Source of the DNA: HGM13006 sp900757695
Lineage (GTDB): Bacteria > Bacillota > Clostridia > Oscillospirales > Oscillospiraceae
NCBI GenBank assembly: GCA_959607825.1
Contig: CAUHNW010000007.1
Span: 62,001-126,000, forward strand
Direction: 5' to 3'
DNA length: 64,000 nt
The position numbers and the translations under genes are program-made. Of this stretch, positions 24,396-32,988 are shown in pieces. Each line of letters begins with the position of its first letter. Positions within the stretch are counted from its first letter, which is position 1. The notes under the pieces were generated by a model. It ran no database searches and had not been told where the DNA came from. It was given only the letters and a program-made list of their open reading frames with translations.

Positions 24396-24715
24396 AGTAC
24401 ACACTGATTCAAATCCTTATGATGGCGGCCATTACGGCACTTTTGCGGTTTTTGCCCTTTCTGGTCTTCCCCGGGGGACGAAAGCGGCCGCAGATCATTA
24501 CCTATCTTGGGACGGTGCTTCCCTATGGTGTTATGGCGATGCTGGTGATCTACTGCCTCAAGGGTGTTTCGCTGATCCCATGGCCCCATGGCATTCCGGA
24601 GCTGTTGGCAGTTGCAGCTGTGGTGGGACTGCACCTGTGGAAAAAGAATACGCTGCTGAGCATCTTCGGCGGTACGGCTTTTTATATGCTGCTGGTGCAG
24701 GTGGTGTTTGCGTAA
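24392..24715 (+). CDS. azlD: Branched-chain amino acid exporter, small subunit
   Basis: The 107-residue protein has three or four membrane helices and the AzlD motif 'ITALLRFLPFLVF'. Its start overlaps the azlC stop (ATGA), the normal arrangement for this two-subunit exporter. It ends at TAA 24713-24715, after which mobile-element debris begins. Confidence 0.92.
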   Translation: MKYTLIQILMMAAITALLRFLPFLVFPGGRKRPQIITYLGTVLPYGVMAMLVIYCLKGVSLIPWPHGIPELLAVAAVVGLHLWKKNTLLSIFGGTAFYMLLVQVVFA

Positions 24716-24723
24716 AAAATAAT

Positions 24724-24752
24724 GGTTCTACCCCAACTATTGACGTAGAACC
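24724..24752. repeat. 29-bp inverted repeat, possible insertion-sequence end
   Basis: GGTTCTAC (24724-24731) is mirrored by GTAGAACC (24745-24752), enclosing CCCAACTATTGAC. The sequence resembles terminal repeats of ISL3-type elements as I remember them; no transposase gene or second end is visible, so at most it is a solo end. Confidence 0.35.
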
Positions 24753-24770
24753 CAAAGACCATTACAAACG

Positions 24771-24822
24771 AAGGACTCGTACAGGTCGGATACTACAGCA
24801 TCCTAGACCGATACGAGTCCTT
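24771..24822. repeat. Long imperfect hairpin
   Basis: AAGGACTCGTA (24771-24781) pairs with TACGAGTCCTT (24812-24822), with further internal pairs GGTC/GACC and GGAT/ATCC. It lies between the possible IS end and the intron remnant and may be an intron domain IV stub or a former terminator. Confidence 0.5.
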
Positions 24823-24836
24823 GCACTTATGCGATT

Positions 24837-24906
24837 GAACCGCCGTGTACCGAACGGTACGCACGGTGGTGTGAGAGGTCGGCTAGGAAACTAGCCTCCT
24901 ACTCGA
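24837..24906 (+). mobile_element. Group II intron 3' remnant (domains V and VI)
   Basis: Bases 24839-24870 fold as a 9-bp helix, a two-base CG bulge, a short upper helix and a four-base loop, the architecture of domain V. The following GAGAGGTCGGCTAG-GAAA-CTAGCCTCCTACTC forms a domain VI-like helix with an unpaired A (CCT-A-CTC) near the end. This block matches the 3' ends of Firmicute group II introns as I know them. No reverse transcriptase or domains I-III are present, so it is a deletion remnant. Confidence 0.6.
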
Positions 24907-24909
24907 TTA

Positions 24910-25419
24910 TTACAGGGGCCGCTGGGCCAGCAGAATGATACCGCCGTTTTGCGGGATCTCCCGCAGTACGGCAAAGCCGTTCTTTTTCCAGAAGTGGGTA
25001 GATTGGGGGTTGCCCTTGTCAATGCCCAGCTGAATGGCAGAAAAGCCGGAACGATGTAGCGCAGCTGACAGCTCGGAAATGATCCGGGTGCCTTCTCCTT
25101 GTCCCTGCAAAGCGGAATTGGTCATAAAGAAGCCGATGAATGCAATGTCCGGCGTGGGATATCCGTCGATGAGATCCATCACCGCCGCCAGCCGATCTCC
25201 TTGAAAGAAGCCCAGATAATACTTGTCCGGCATGGTCTTTCCCGGCGGCAAAGCCGTCATATCCTGACGGATCAGTGCGGCAGAGGGGGCGGCACCGGCA
25301 CCGCAGTACCGATAAAACAGCGGGTTTCCCTCCATTACGTTCAGAATGGCGGGAATATCTGCCTCGGTCAGCCTGCGGACGGTGTACCGGGCAGAAAGCT
25401 CTGAAATGGACAGTGACAT
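24910..25419 (-). CDS. GNAT-family N-acetyltransferase
   Basis: The product has 169 residues. The open frame continues upstream through the repeats and the tRNA, but ATG 25419 has AAAGGAG before it and starts at 'SARYTVRRLTEADIPAILNVMEGNP', the standard first strand and helix of GNAT enzymes. The acetyl-CoA-binding turn is 'ALQGQGEGTRIISEL' (Q/R-x-x-G-x-G/A). The enzyme transfers acetyl from acetyl-CoA to an amine; the substrate is not predictable. Confidence 0.85.
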   Translation of the reverse strand: MSLSISELSARYTVRRLTEADIPAILNVMEGNPLFYRYCGAGAAPSAALIRQDMTALPPGKTMPDKYYLGFFQGDRLAAVMDLIDGYPTPDIAFIGFFMTNSALQGQGEGTRIISELSAALHRSGFSAIQLGIDKGNPQSTHFWKKNGFAVLREIPQNGGIILLAQRPL

Positions 25420-25435
25420 GAAGCAGCTCCTTTCT

Positions 25436-25522
25436 GAAGGAGAAGCGACGGAATGAGCGAGAGACGGCGCCAAAACGCCGTCGCGAACGATAACGCCGTC
25501 GCGAACGATATGGAGTCCGCGA
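25436..25522. repeat. GC-rich interspersed repeat, copy 1
   Basis: Shares with copy 2 the blocks AGCGACGGAATGAGCGAGA, AAAACGCCGTCGCGA and CGATATGGAGTCCGCGA. It also carries an 18-bp internal tandem duplication (25474-25491 and 25492-25509). It contains inverted GGCG/CGCC arms that can form a hairpin. Confidence 0.85.
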
Positions 25523-25565
25523 TAAAGAGCACCAAGGCGAAGCCCAGCAAAGCGGGTTCGGCTTG

Positions 25566-25637
25566 GAAAGGAGGAGCGACGGAATGAGCGAGATGCGGCG
25601 CAAAAACGCCGTCGCGAGCGATATGGAGTCCGCGACG
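25566..25637. repeat. GC-rich interspersed repeat, copy 2
   Basis: A second, shorter copy of the element at 25436-25522, ending six bases from the CCA end of tRNA-Leu. The same orientation and few base differences point to a mobile or amplifying non-coding element. Confidence 0.85.
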
Positions 25638-25646
25638 ACGTGGTGG

Positions 25647-25731
25647 TGCTGGTAGCCGGGCTCGAACCGGCACGCCTTTGAGGGGCGAGGGATTTTAAGT
25701 CCCTTGTGTCTGCCAATTTCACCATACCAGC
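25647..25731 (-). tRNA. tRNA-Leu (anticodon UAA)
   Basis: The minus strand gives GCTGGTA ... TACCAGC acceptor arms, a D arm (TGGTGAAATTGGCAGACA), anticodon loop CTTAAAA, a type II variable arm and a T arm GGTTCGAGCC. CCA is encoded at 25646-25644. Read as protein it gives the familiar spurious 'VKLADTRDLKS' frame that lengthens the acetyltransferase ORF. Confidence 0.97.
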
Positions 25732-25740
25732 ATTGCTACT

Positions 25741-25769
25741 ATTTTACCCAGATGCGGGAGATCTGTCAA
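25741..25769 (-). promoter_or_regulatory. Promoter of tRNA-Leu
   Basis: TTGACA (25769-25764), 17 bases and TAAAAT (25746-25741) on the minus strand, ten bases before the tRNA. Confidence 0.8.
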
Positions 25770-25799
25770 GGAAAATGTATCATGGAACAGGCAGGGGCG

Positions 25800-25828
25800 T
25801 TGTTTCGGTGGAAAAAACGTGCTATGAT
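25800..25828 (+). promoter_or_regulatory. Promoter of the GTPase-NYN gene
   Basis: TTGTTT (25800-25805), a 17-base spacer and TATGAT (25823-25828). Confidence 0.6.
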
Positions 25829-25859
25829 AACGGCATTAAATGCAAGGGAATGCTGATTT

Positions 25860-28391
25860 ATGATGAAACGCTCCGTAATAGGAATACTTGCCCATGTGGA
25901 CGCAGGAAAAACCACACTGTCTGAGGCCATGCTCTATACGGCCGGATCACTTCGGGTGCTTGGACGGGTGGATCATGGTGACGCTTTTCTGGACACCTTT
26001 TCGCTGGAACGTCAGCGAGGCATTACGATCTTTTCCAAGCAGGCGGTATTGCAGCTGCCGGAGCTGAAGGCTATACTGCTGGATACGCCGGGGCATGTGG
26101 ATTTTTCGGCAGAGATGGAGCGGACGCTGGATGTTCTGGACTGCGCCATTCTGGTGGTCAGCGGCAGCTCCGGCGTCCAGAGCCATACCCGGACAGTATG
26201 GAAGCTGCTGCGGCAGCGGGAAATCCCGGTGTTGCTGTTTGTCAATAAAATGGATCTGCCCGGGACTGATCGGGAGGAAATTCTGCGGGAATTGAAGCAG
26301 GATCTCAGCAGCCGGATCTGTGATCTGAGCGGAGAGACGGAAGAGGAGATCGCCCTGTGTGACGAAAACCTGCTGGAACGGTATCTGGAAAACGGAGCCC
26401 TTGCAGAGCAGGATATAGTGGCGGCGGTGCAGGCAGGAAAGCTGTTCCCGGTATGGTTTGGCTCGGCGCTAAAGCTTCAGGGGGTATCAGAATTTATGGA
26501 TGCGCTCCAGCGGTTTGCTCCCCAATGCATCTCTGCACCGGAATTTGCGGCCCGGGTATATAAAATATCCCGAGACGAGCAGGGGCAGCGTATGACCCAT
26601 CTGAAGGTGACTGGCGGGGTGCTCCATGTTCGGGATACCCTGCCGAATGGAGAAAAGGTGACACAGATCCGGGTCTATTCCGGGGCGAAATTCCAGACAG
26701 CAGAGGAACTGCTGCCAGGAGAGGCTGCGGCGGTGCTGGGGCCGGTAGAGACCATGCCGGGCCAGCGGTTGGGTGCAGAAGCCGGACAGGAGGAACCGGC
26801 AGCCATGTGCCCGGTATTTACTTATCGGGTGATCCTGCCGGATGGGGCCGACCTGACACGGAGCCTTGCCCAGCTGCGGCAGATGGAGGAAGAGGAGCCC
26901 CAGCTGCATGTGACCTTCGATCAGCGCCGACAGGAGATCCGGGTGGAGATCATGGGGCCGGTACAGCTGGAGGTGCTGAAGGAACTGCTGAAGGAACGCT
27001 TTCAGCTGGAGGTGGAGTTCGGACAGGGCAGCATTCTCTATCGGGAAACCATACAGAAACCGGTGGAGGGCGTGGGACACTATGAACCCCTGCGGCACTA
27101 TGCGGAGGTACATCTGCTGCTGGAGCCCGGGGAGCGGGGCAGCGGCTTGGAATTCAGCTCTGACTGCTCGGAGGATCAATTGGATCGCAATTGGCAGCGG
27201 CTGATTTTGACCCATCTGGCAGAAAAACAGCATTTGGGAGTCCTCACCGGTTCTCCAATTACGGATATGAAGATCACACTGGTTTCCGGGAAAGCACACG
27301 TCAAGCACACCGAGGGCGGTGACTTCCGGCAGGCCACCTACCGGGCCGTGCGGCAGGGACTCATGGAGGCGGAATCTGTGCTGCTGGAACCATGGTATGG
27401 CTTCCGGCTGGAGCTCCCACAGGAAAATGTGGGCAGGGCCATGGCGGATTTTCAGCGGATGGGCGCAGAGCTTTCTCTGCCGGAAACATTAGGGGACAAT
27501 GCTGCTCTGGAGGGCAGTGTGGCAGTTTCCAAAATGGGAGATTATCCACAGGAGATTACGGCCTATACCCACGGCCTTGGGAGACTTTCTCTGCGGGTGC
27601 AGGGCTATGCTCCCTGCCCGGATCAGGAGAAGGTCGTAGCAGAGCTTGGATATGATCCGGAAGGGGATGTGGACAACTCTCCGGACAGCGTGTTCTGCGG
27701 CCATGGCGCAGGTTATCTGGTGAAGTGGAACGATGTGAAGAACCAGATGCATCTGCCTGCTTACTTGAAGCCGCCAAAGCCGGAGCTGCCGGAGCGGGAG
27801 GTTCTGGGCCGCCGGTACAAAGCGCTTGCTGCCACAGATAAAGAGCTGCTGCAAATATTTGAGCGTACCTATGGGCCGCTGCGGCGAGATCGCATGGAGG
27901 CCATGAAAACAAGGAAAGCATCGGATACCCCCAAACCCCAGAAGCCCTCCCCGGCGCTGACCGGGCCGGAATATGTATTGGTAGACGGCTATAATATGAT
28001 TTTTGCGTGGCCCCACCTGAAGGCGCTGGCGCAGCAGAGTCTGGATGCCGCAAGAGATGAACTGGTGGATATTCTGCGGAACTACCAGAGTTATCGGCAG
28101 TGTCCGGTTATTCTGGTGTTTGATGCCTACAAGGTCAAGGGAAATCCCGGCTCTGTGGAGCACTATGGGGACTTATCCGTGGTCTACACCAGAGAGGCTC
28201 AGACGGCGGACAGCTATATTGAACGGCTGTCCTATGACCTTGGGAAAAAGCATCGGGTGCGGGTAGCCACCTCGGACGGGCTGGAGCAGATCATCATTTT
28301 GGGCCATGGAGCGCTGCGGACCCCAGCTTCTGTGTTTTTACAGGAGGTGGAGGATGTGATGGAGAATATTCGGAGCTTTTTGACAGAGTGA
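25860..28391 (+). CDS. TetM-like translational GTPase fused to a NYN nuclease domain
   Basis: The product has 843 residues. The N-terminal part is an EF-G/TetM-type GTPase ('AHVDAGKTTLSEAMLY' G1, 'RGITI' G2, 'DTPGHVDF' G3, 'NKMD' G4), followed by the beta-barrel and EF-G-like domains III-V to about residue 640. This matches ribosomal-protection proteins that remove tetracycline from the ribosome. The last 140 residues ('YVLVDGYNMIFAWPHL...' from about 704) form a NYN/YacP-type domain related to Rae1, a ribosome-associated endonuclease cutting mRNA in the A site. The fusion suggests a ribosome-bound rescue or quality-control role; resistance is not proven. Single gene with promoter and terminator. 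Confidence 0.9.
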   Translation: MMKRSVIGILAHVDAGKTTLSEAMLYTAGSLRVLGRVDHGDAFLDTFSLERQRGITIFSKQAVLQLPELKAILLDTPGHVDFSAEMERTLDVLDCAILVVSGSSGVQSHTRTVWKLLRQREIPVLLFVNKMDLPGTDREEILRELKQDLSSRICDLSGETEEEIALCDENLLERYLENGALAEQDIVAAVQAGKLFPVWFGSALKLQGVSEFMDALQRFAPQCISAPEFAARVYKISRDEQGQRMTHLKVTGGVLHVRDTLPNGEKVTQIRVYSGAKFQTAEELLPGEAAAVLGPVETMPGQRLGAEAGQEEPAAMCPVFTYRVILPDGADLTRSLAQLRQMEEEEPQLHVTFDQRRQEIRVEIMGPVQLEVLKELLKERFQLEVEFGQGSILYRETIQKPVEGVGHYEPLRHYAEVHLLLEPGERGSGLEFSSDCSEDQLDRNWQRLILTHLAEKQHLGVLTGSPITDMKITLVSGKAHVKHTEGGDFRQATYRAVRQGLMEAESVLLEPWYGFRLELPQENVGRAMADFQRMGAELSLPETLGDNAALEGSVAVSKMGDYPQEITAYTHGLGRLSLRVQGYAPCPDQEKVVAELGYDPEGDVDNSPDSVFCGHGAGYLVKWNDVKNQMHLPAYLKPPKPELPEREVLGRRYKALAATDKELLQIFERTYGPLRRDRMEAMKTRKASDTPKPQKPSPALTGPEYVLVDGYNMIFAWPHLKALAQQSLDAARDELVDILRNYQSYRQCPVILVFDAYKVKGNPGSVEHYGDLSVVYTREAQTADSYIERLSYDLGKKHRVRVATSDGLEQIIILGHGALRTPASVFLQEVEDVMENIRSFLTE

Positions 28392-28397
28392 AATAAG

Positions 28398-28440
28398 ATC
28401 AGGCAGCCGGAGGACGTTCCTCTGACTGCCTGATTTGTTT
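28398..28440. terminator. Terminator after the GTPase-NYN gene
   Basis: A 9-bp perfect stem (28398-28406 / 28426-28434) with inner pairing is followed by TTGTTT. It may also end the leftward SDR transcript. Confidence 0.75.
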
Positions 28441-29143
28441 ACATAACGAACCCGCCGCTGACATCCAGAAGTGTGCCGGTAACAAAGCCTGCTTCCGGAG
28501 AGGCCAGATACCAGATGGCATCTGCAACATTTTTGGGCGTTCCCAGCAGTTCCAGCGGGGTCTCCTGCCGTAATTCCTCCAATACATCCGGCGCCACATT
28601 CTTTACCATATCGGTTTGAATGACACCGGGGGCTACTGCATTGACCCGGATGCCTGATGGCCCCAGCTCTTTGGCCAGCGCTTTGGTCAAGCCGATGACG
28701 GCGGCCTTGGAGGTGGAGTAGGCTACCTCGCAGGAGCTTCCGACCCGTCCCCACATGGAGGATACATTGACGATTGCTCCGGATTGCTTTTGCAGCATCC
28801 CCGAAAGGGCGGCCTTGCAGCACAGGAACATTCCCGTAACATTGACGTCCATGATCCGACGAAAGGTCTCGGCAGACACCCAGTTGATGGGATTGTAGTC
28901 CACGATGCCGGCATTGTTGACCAGAACATCCACCGGGCCGATTTGTGCAAAGGCGCCGGTTACGGCAGCTTCATCGGATATATCGCACTGGAGCCCGATG
29001 GCTCCGGTCTCCTGCGACAGAGCCTCTGCCAGTTCCCTGCTCTTCTCATAGAGAAAGTAAACCCGATCGCCTTCCTGTGTAAAGCGCCGGACGGCTGCGG
29101 CGCCGATCCCACGGGAGCCGCCGGTGATAACAACGGTTCTCAT
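28439..29143 (-). CDS. Short-chain dehydrogenase/reductase, FabG-like
   Basis: The 234-residue NAD(P)-dependent oxidoreductase has the N-terminal 'TGGSRGIGAAAV' (residues 7-18), 'NNAG', catalytic Ser in 'VNVSSMWG', the 'YSTSK' Tyr/Lys pair, and 'VAPGVIQTDM'. The closest recognisable group is 3-oxoacyl-ACP reductase-like SDRs. Its genomic place argues against fatty acid synthesis: it is the last gene of the marR-ABC-ABC operon, with a four-base overlap to the upstream ABC gene. It may therefore modify a compound handled by that exporter. Confidence 0.88.
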   Translation of the reverse strand: MRTVVITGGSRGIGAAAVRRFTQEGDRVYFLYEKSRELAEALSQETGAIGLQCDISDEAAVTGAFAQIGPVDVLVNNAGIVDYNPINWVSAETFRRIMDVNVTGMFLCCKAALSGMLQKQSGAIVNVSSMWGRVGSSCEVAYSTSKAAVIGLTKALAKELGPSGIRVNAVAPGVIQTDMVKNVAPDVLEELRQETPLELLGTPKNVADAIWYLASPEAGFVTGTLLDVSGGFVM

Positions 29144-31248
29144 CGTCCAACGCCCTCCGTTTCGGGGTCAGCAGGCTGCGGCGCTGCCTGTGCGCTGCTG
29201 GGCATTTTTGGGGAGCCTTCCGGGAACTCGGCGCCCTTTCCCTTATTCCTTTTTTCTTTTTTGACCTTGCCCGGGAAACCGCCGCCGGGGAAACCGCCGG
29301 GGAACCCACCGGGGAATCCGGTGCTTTGCTGGACGGGGGCCTCGTCTTCAACGGCAGCGCCAATGAATTGGGAATTATAGAGGTCGTAATAGAAGCCCTT
29401 CTGATCCAGCAGCTGCTGATGGGTACCCTGCTCGATGATGGAGCCATGGTTCATGACCAGAATCAGATCCGCATCCCGGATGGTGGAGAGCCGATGGGCG
29501 ATCACAAAGCTGGTGCGTCCCTCCATGAGCTTCTGCATGGCTCGCTGGATCAAAACCTCAGTGCGGGTATCTACCGAGGAGGTGGCCTCGTCCAGAATCA
29601 GAATGCTGGGATCGGAGAGAAACGCTCTTGCAATGGTCATCAGCTGCTTCTGTCCCTGAGAGATGTTGGTAGCGTCATCGTTGATGACGGTGTCATATCC
29701 GTGGGGCAGGGTCTGCACAAAATGATCCACATAGGCCATTTTGGCGGCAGCAACGATTTCTTCCTCTGTGGCTTCCTTACCCTTGAGCACGTTATAGCCG
29801 TAGGCGATGTTGTCCCGGATGGTGCCGGAGAACAGCCATACATCCTGAAGCACCATGCCGATTTTACTGCGAAGCTCTTCCCGTGGGATGGAACGGATGT
29901 CCTTCCCGTCAATGGAAATACGGCCCCCGTCTACCTCATAAAAACGCATGAGCAGGTTTACCAGCGTGGTTTTTCCGGCGCCGGTGGGGCCGACAATGGC
30001 CACCTTTTCACCGGGACGAACCGTCAGGTTCAGATCCTCGATGAGCTTGGTGTCGGGCTTGTAGCTGAAGTCCACATGCTCAAAGGACACCACCTTGGGA
30101 TCCTCCAGATGCTGAATGGGCTCCATATCCGGAACGGCCTCTTCCTCGTCCAGCAGCTCAAAGACCCGCTCAGCAGAGGCAATGGTAGATTGGATGGTGG
30201 AGGCGATGGAGGCGGTCTGGGTAATGGGCATCATCAGCTGCTTGGAGTAGGCAATGATGGCGGTGACATCACCCAGTGTCACGATCATGCCCATCGGGCC
30301 GCCGCTGACGATCCACACGCCGCCCAGAATGCAGACGGCCACATAGTTGAGGTTGTTGATAACGGTCATGGCGGGCTGGATCACGCCGGAGATAAATGCA
30401 GCTTTGAAGGAGGACTGGAACAGCACCTCGTTTTCCTTTTCGAAGGCATCCATGGCGGCGGCCTGACGGCCAAAGAGCTTTACAACGGTATGACCGGTGT
30501 ACATTTCCTCAATCTGTCCGTTGAGATTGCCGGTGGAGGCCCACTGGGTGGTGAAGTAGCCCTTGGCCTTGGAGGCGATGACCTTGGTCATCAGGAAGCA
30601 CAGCACCACCGTGACCAGAGAGATCATGGTCAGCAGCCAGTTCCGGTAGAACATGAAGAACAGAACGCTGACCAGCGTGATGATGGCCGAGATGATCTGG
30701 GTCAGGCTCATTTGCAGGGTCATGGAGATGTTTTCTACATCGTTGGACACACGGGAGAGAATATCGCCCCGGGAATGCGCATCAAAATATTTGATGGGCA
30801 GCTTCTTCAGCTTGATGTCGATGGCCTTGCGCATGTCATAGACGAGATTCTGGGACACATCGATCATAATGAACTGCTGAATGAGGTTGCAGACCACCGT
30901 GAGCGCATAGAGAAGGCCCACGATAATGGCGGCGTGCCGCAGAGCGGCAAAGTCGATGCCGCCGCCGGCAGACTTGCTGCTTACACCGTCGGTGATGATA
31001 TCCACCATGTCTGCCAGCTTGTTGGGGGCATAGGTGCTGGCTACGGTATATACGATGGTCATCACAAAGGTCAAAAGGATCAGCGGAAGCTGAGGCCTTA
31101 ACAGCTGGAGCAGCCGGGACATGGTACCCTTGAAGTCGCCTACCTGTTCACTGCTGGAGATAAACCGGCTGCCGGGGCCGCCGGAGAAGCGTTTTTGGCG
31201 CTGAAGCTCCAGTTCCCGTTTTTCCTTCTCGATATCTTCGTTTGCCAT
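29140..31248 (-). CDS. ABC exporter half-transporter with Gly-Phe-Pro-rich tail
   Basis: The product has 702 residues. A charged N-terminus leads to six membrane helices (about 55-340) and an ATP-binding domain with Walker A 'GPTGAGKTT', a deviant signature 'ISQGQ' and canonical Walker B 'ILILDEATSSVD'. The C-terminal extension of about 75 residues is unusual, with 'GFPGGFPGGFPGGGFPG' followed by a Lys-rich patch. It is the partner of 31249-32988: that gene's stop codon directly abuts this start. Non-canonical signature here and Asp-type Walker B in the partner fit the asymmetric heterodimeric multidrug exporters such as TM287/288 and BmrCD. Confidence 0.92.
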   Translation of the reverse strand: MANEDIEKEKRELELQRQKRFSGGPGSRFISSSEQVGDFKGTMSRLLQLLRPQLPLILLTFVMTIVYTVASTYAPNKLADMVDIITDGVSSKSAGGGIDFAALRHAAIIVGLLYALTVVCNLIQQFIMIDVSQNLVYDMRKAIDIKLKKLPIKYFDAHSRGDILSRVSNDVENISMTLQMSLTQIISAIITLVSVLFFMFYRNWLLTMISLVTVVLCFLMTKVIASKAKGYFTTQWASTGNLNGQIEEMYTGHTVVKLFGRQAAAMDAFEKENEVLFQSSFKAAFISGVIQPAMTVINNLNYVAVCILGGVWIVSGGPMGMIVTLGDVTAIIAYSKQLMMPITQTASIASTIQSTIASAERVFELLDEEEAVPDMEPIQHLEDPKVVSFEHVDFSYKPDTKLIEDLNLTVRPGEKVAIVGPTGAGKTTLVNLLMRFYEVDGGRISIDGKDIRSIPREELRSKIGMVLQDVWLFSGTIRDNIAYGYNVLKGKEATEEEIVAAAKMAYVDHFVQTLPHGYDTVINDDATNISQGQKQLMTIARAFLSDPSILILDEATSSVDTRTEVLIQRAMQKLMEGRTSFVIAHRLSTIRDADLILVMNHGSIIEQGTHQQLLDQKGFYYDLYNSQFIGAAVEDEAPVQQSTGFPGGFPGGFPGGGFPGKVKKEKRNKGKGAEFPEGSPKMPSSAQAAPQPADPETEGVGR

Positions 31249-32988
31249 TTACGCCACCTCCTCTGCACTGAGCTGGCTCAGTACGATTTCCTTGTAGACC
31301 TGACAGGATTCCATCAGCTGCTTGTGGGTGCCAATGCCGGCTACCTTGCCCTCGTCCAGAACGATGATCCGGTCTGCGTTCAAAACGGTAGTAACACGCT
31401 GGGCAACGATCAGCACGGCGGCATCCCGTGTTTCTTTGCTCAGTGCCTGACGAAGCTTTGCATCGGTCTTAAAGTCCAGAGCGGAGAAGCTGTCATCAAA
31501 AATGTACACATCGGGCTTGCGGATGACAGCCCGGGCAATGGCCAGACGCTGGCGCTGACCGCCGGATACGTTGGTGCCGCCCTGAGAAATGGAGGCCTCC
31601 AGCCCTGCGGGCATCTGGGATACAAAGTCTTTCCCCTGCGCCACCTCCAGTGCGTGCCACATTTCTTCTTCCGTGGCATCCTCTTTTCCGTATTGGAGGT
31701 TGGAGGCGATGGTGCCGTCAAAGAGCAGGGCTTTCTGGGGCACAACACCCAGATGGCTCCGCAGTTCTTCCTGACTGAGATCCCGGACATCAATGCCGTT
31801 GATGAGCACCTGACCGCCGGTGGCATCGTAGATCCGGGGGATCAGGTTGATCAGCGTGGTTTTGCCGGAGCCTGTGGAGCCAATGATGGCGGTGGTCTCA
31901 CCGGGCCGGGTTGTAAAGCTCACATGTTCCAGTACGGGGCGGTCCGCCTCGGGATAGCAGAAGGATACATCCCGGAATTCCAGCCCCTGAAACGGTCCAA
32001 GATGAGCTTCCTCCGAAGGATCCAGATCCTTTACGGTGGGATCGTATTCCAAAACCTCGTTGATACGGCCGATGGAGGTCATGGCTCTGGGGATCATATT
32101 CATCATCATGGAGGACGCCATTACGCTCATTAGGATCTGGGTCAGGTAGGTGACAAAGGCGTTCATGGAGCCGATGCCCATGCCGCCGTGATCGATGCGG
32201 ATAGCGCCCATATAGTAGGCGGCCAGTGTGGCGATGTTCATGACCAGAGTGACCATTGGCATCATGGCGGTCATAAGCTTATGGGCATGCACGGCGATTT
32301 TCAGCATTTTCTCATTTTCTCTGTCGTAGCGCTTTTCCTCATAGTCCGTGCGAACAAAGGCACGGATGACCCGAATGCCGGAAAGCTTCTCACGGAGCAC
32401 CTGATTGAGAACATCAACCTGAGTCTGCTGCTTTTTGAACCACGGGTGGGACTTTTTCGTGGTGACGATGACCATCACTGCAATGACCGGCACCACAAAC
32501 AGCAGGATTACCGACAGCTTGACGTCCTGCCGGAGGCACATGATGATGCCGCCCAGAAGAAGGATCGGCGTGGTGATGATGGTGCGCAGAAGCATCTGCA
32601 TCATCTGCTGGATCTGGTTGACATCGTTGGTGGTGCGGGTGATCAGGGACGGGGTGCCGAATTTATCCAGATCGGACTGGGAAAAGGACTGTACCTTGGT
32701 AAACAGGCCCAGCCGCATATCCCGCCCATAGGCCAGCGAGGCTTTGGTGGAGAAATAGGTAGTGCCCAGCGTGCAGACGCCCACCAGAATGGCCACCAGC
32801 AGCATCAGCGCACCGTAGAAAAGAATCTTCCCTACATCACCGGCCATTACGCCGTCATCGATGATCTTTGCGTTCAGCGCCGGAAGATACAGGTCGGAAA
32901 GAGACTGGAGGGCGATGAATACGACCGTAAGCAGCACCCACTTCCAGTATGGCTTGATATATCTGAGAAATGTTTTCAATGGGATCAC
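31249..32988 (-). CDS. ABC exporter half-transporter with degenerate catalytic site
   Basis: The product has 579 residues, with six membrane helices (about 15-300) and an ATP-binding domain. Walker A is 'GSTGSGKTT', the signature 'VSGGQ' is canonical, and Walker B reads 'VYIFDDSFSALD', with Asp in place of the catalytic Glu. In heterodimeric exporters this combination gives one working and one degenerate ATP site. Its start overlaps the end of the MarR gene by four bases and its stop touches the partner start, so the pair is made together. Likely role: drug or lipid-like compound efflux, controlled by the MarR protein. Confidence 0.93.
   Translation of the reverse strand: MIPLKTFLRYIKPYWKWVLLTVVFIALQSLSDLYLPALNAKIIDDGVMAGDVGKILFYGALMLLVAILVGVCTLGTTYFSTKASLAYGRDMRLGLFTKVQSFSQSDLDKFGTPSLITRTTNDVNQIQQMMQMLLRTIITTPILLLGGIIMCLRQDVKLSVILLFVVPVIAVMVIVTTKKSHPWFKKQQTQVDVLNQVLREKLSGIRVIRAFVRTDYEEKRYDRENEKMLKIAVHAHKLMTAMMPMVTLVMNIATLAAYYMGAIRIDHGGMGIGSMNAFVTYLTQILMSVMASSMMMNMIPRAMTSIGRINEVLEYDPTVKDLDPSEEAHLGPFQGLEFRDVSFCYPEADRPVLEHVSFTTRPGETTAIIGSTGSGKTTLINLIPRIYDATGGQVLINGIDVRDLSQEELRSHLGVVPQKALLFDGTIASNLQYGKEDATEEEMWHALEVAQGKDFVSQMPAGLEASISQGGTNVSGGQRQRLAIARAVIRKPDVYIFDDSFSALDFKTDAKLRQALSKETRDAAVLIVAQRVTTVLNADRIIVLDEGKVAGIGTHKQLMESCQVYKEIVLSQLSAEEVA

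Noticed and set aside
24558..24894. Small ORFs across the intron/IS debris as genes
   Set aside because: They have no ribosome sites and their translations cross structured RNA remnants.
25420..25725. N-terminal extension of the GNAT acetyltransferase
   Set aside because: It is translation of the tRNA-Leu and the interspersed repeats; the real start at 25419 has its own ribosome site.
29326..31101. 591-codon open frame antisense to the ABC transporter gene
   Set aside because: ABC motifs define the minus strand; the opposite frame is His/Gly-rich shadow sequence.
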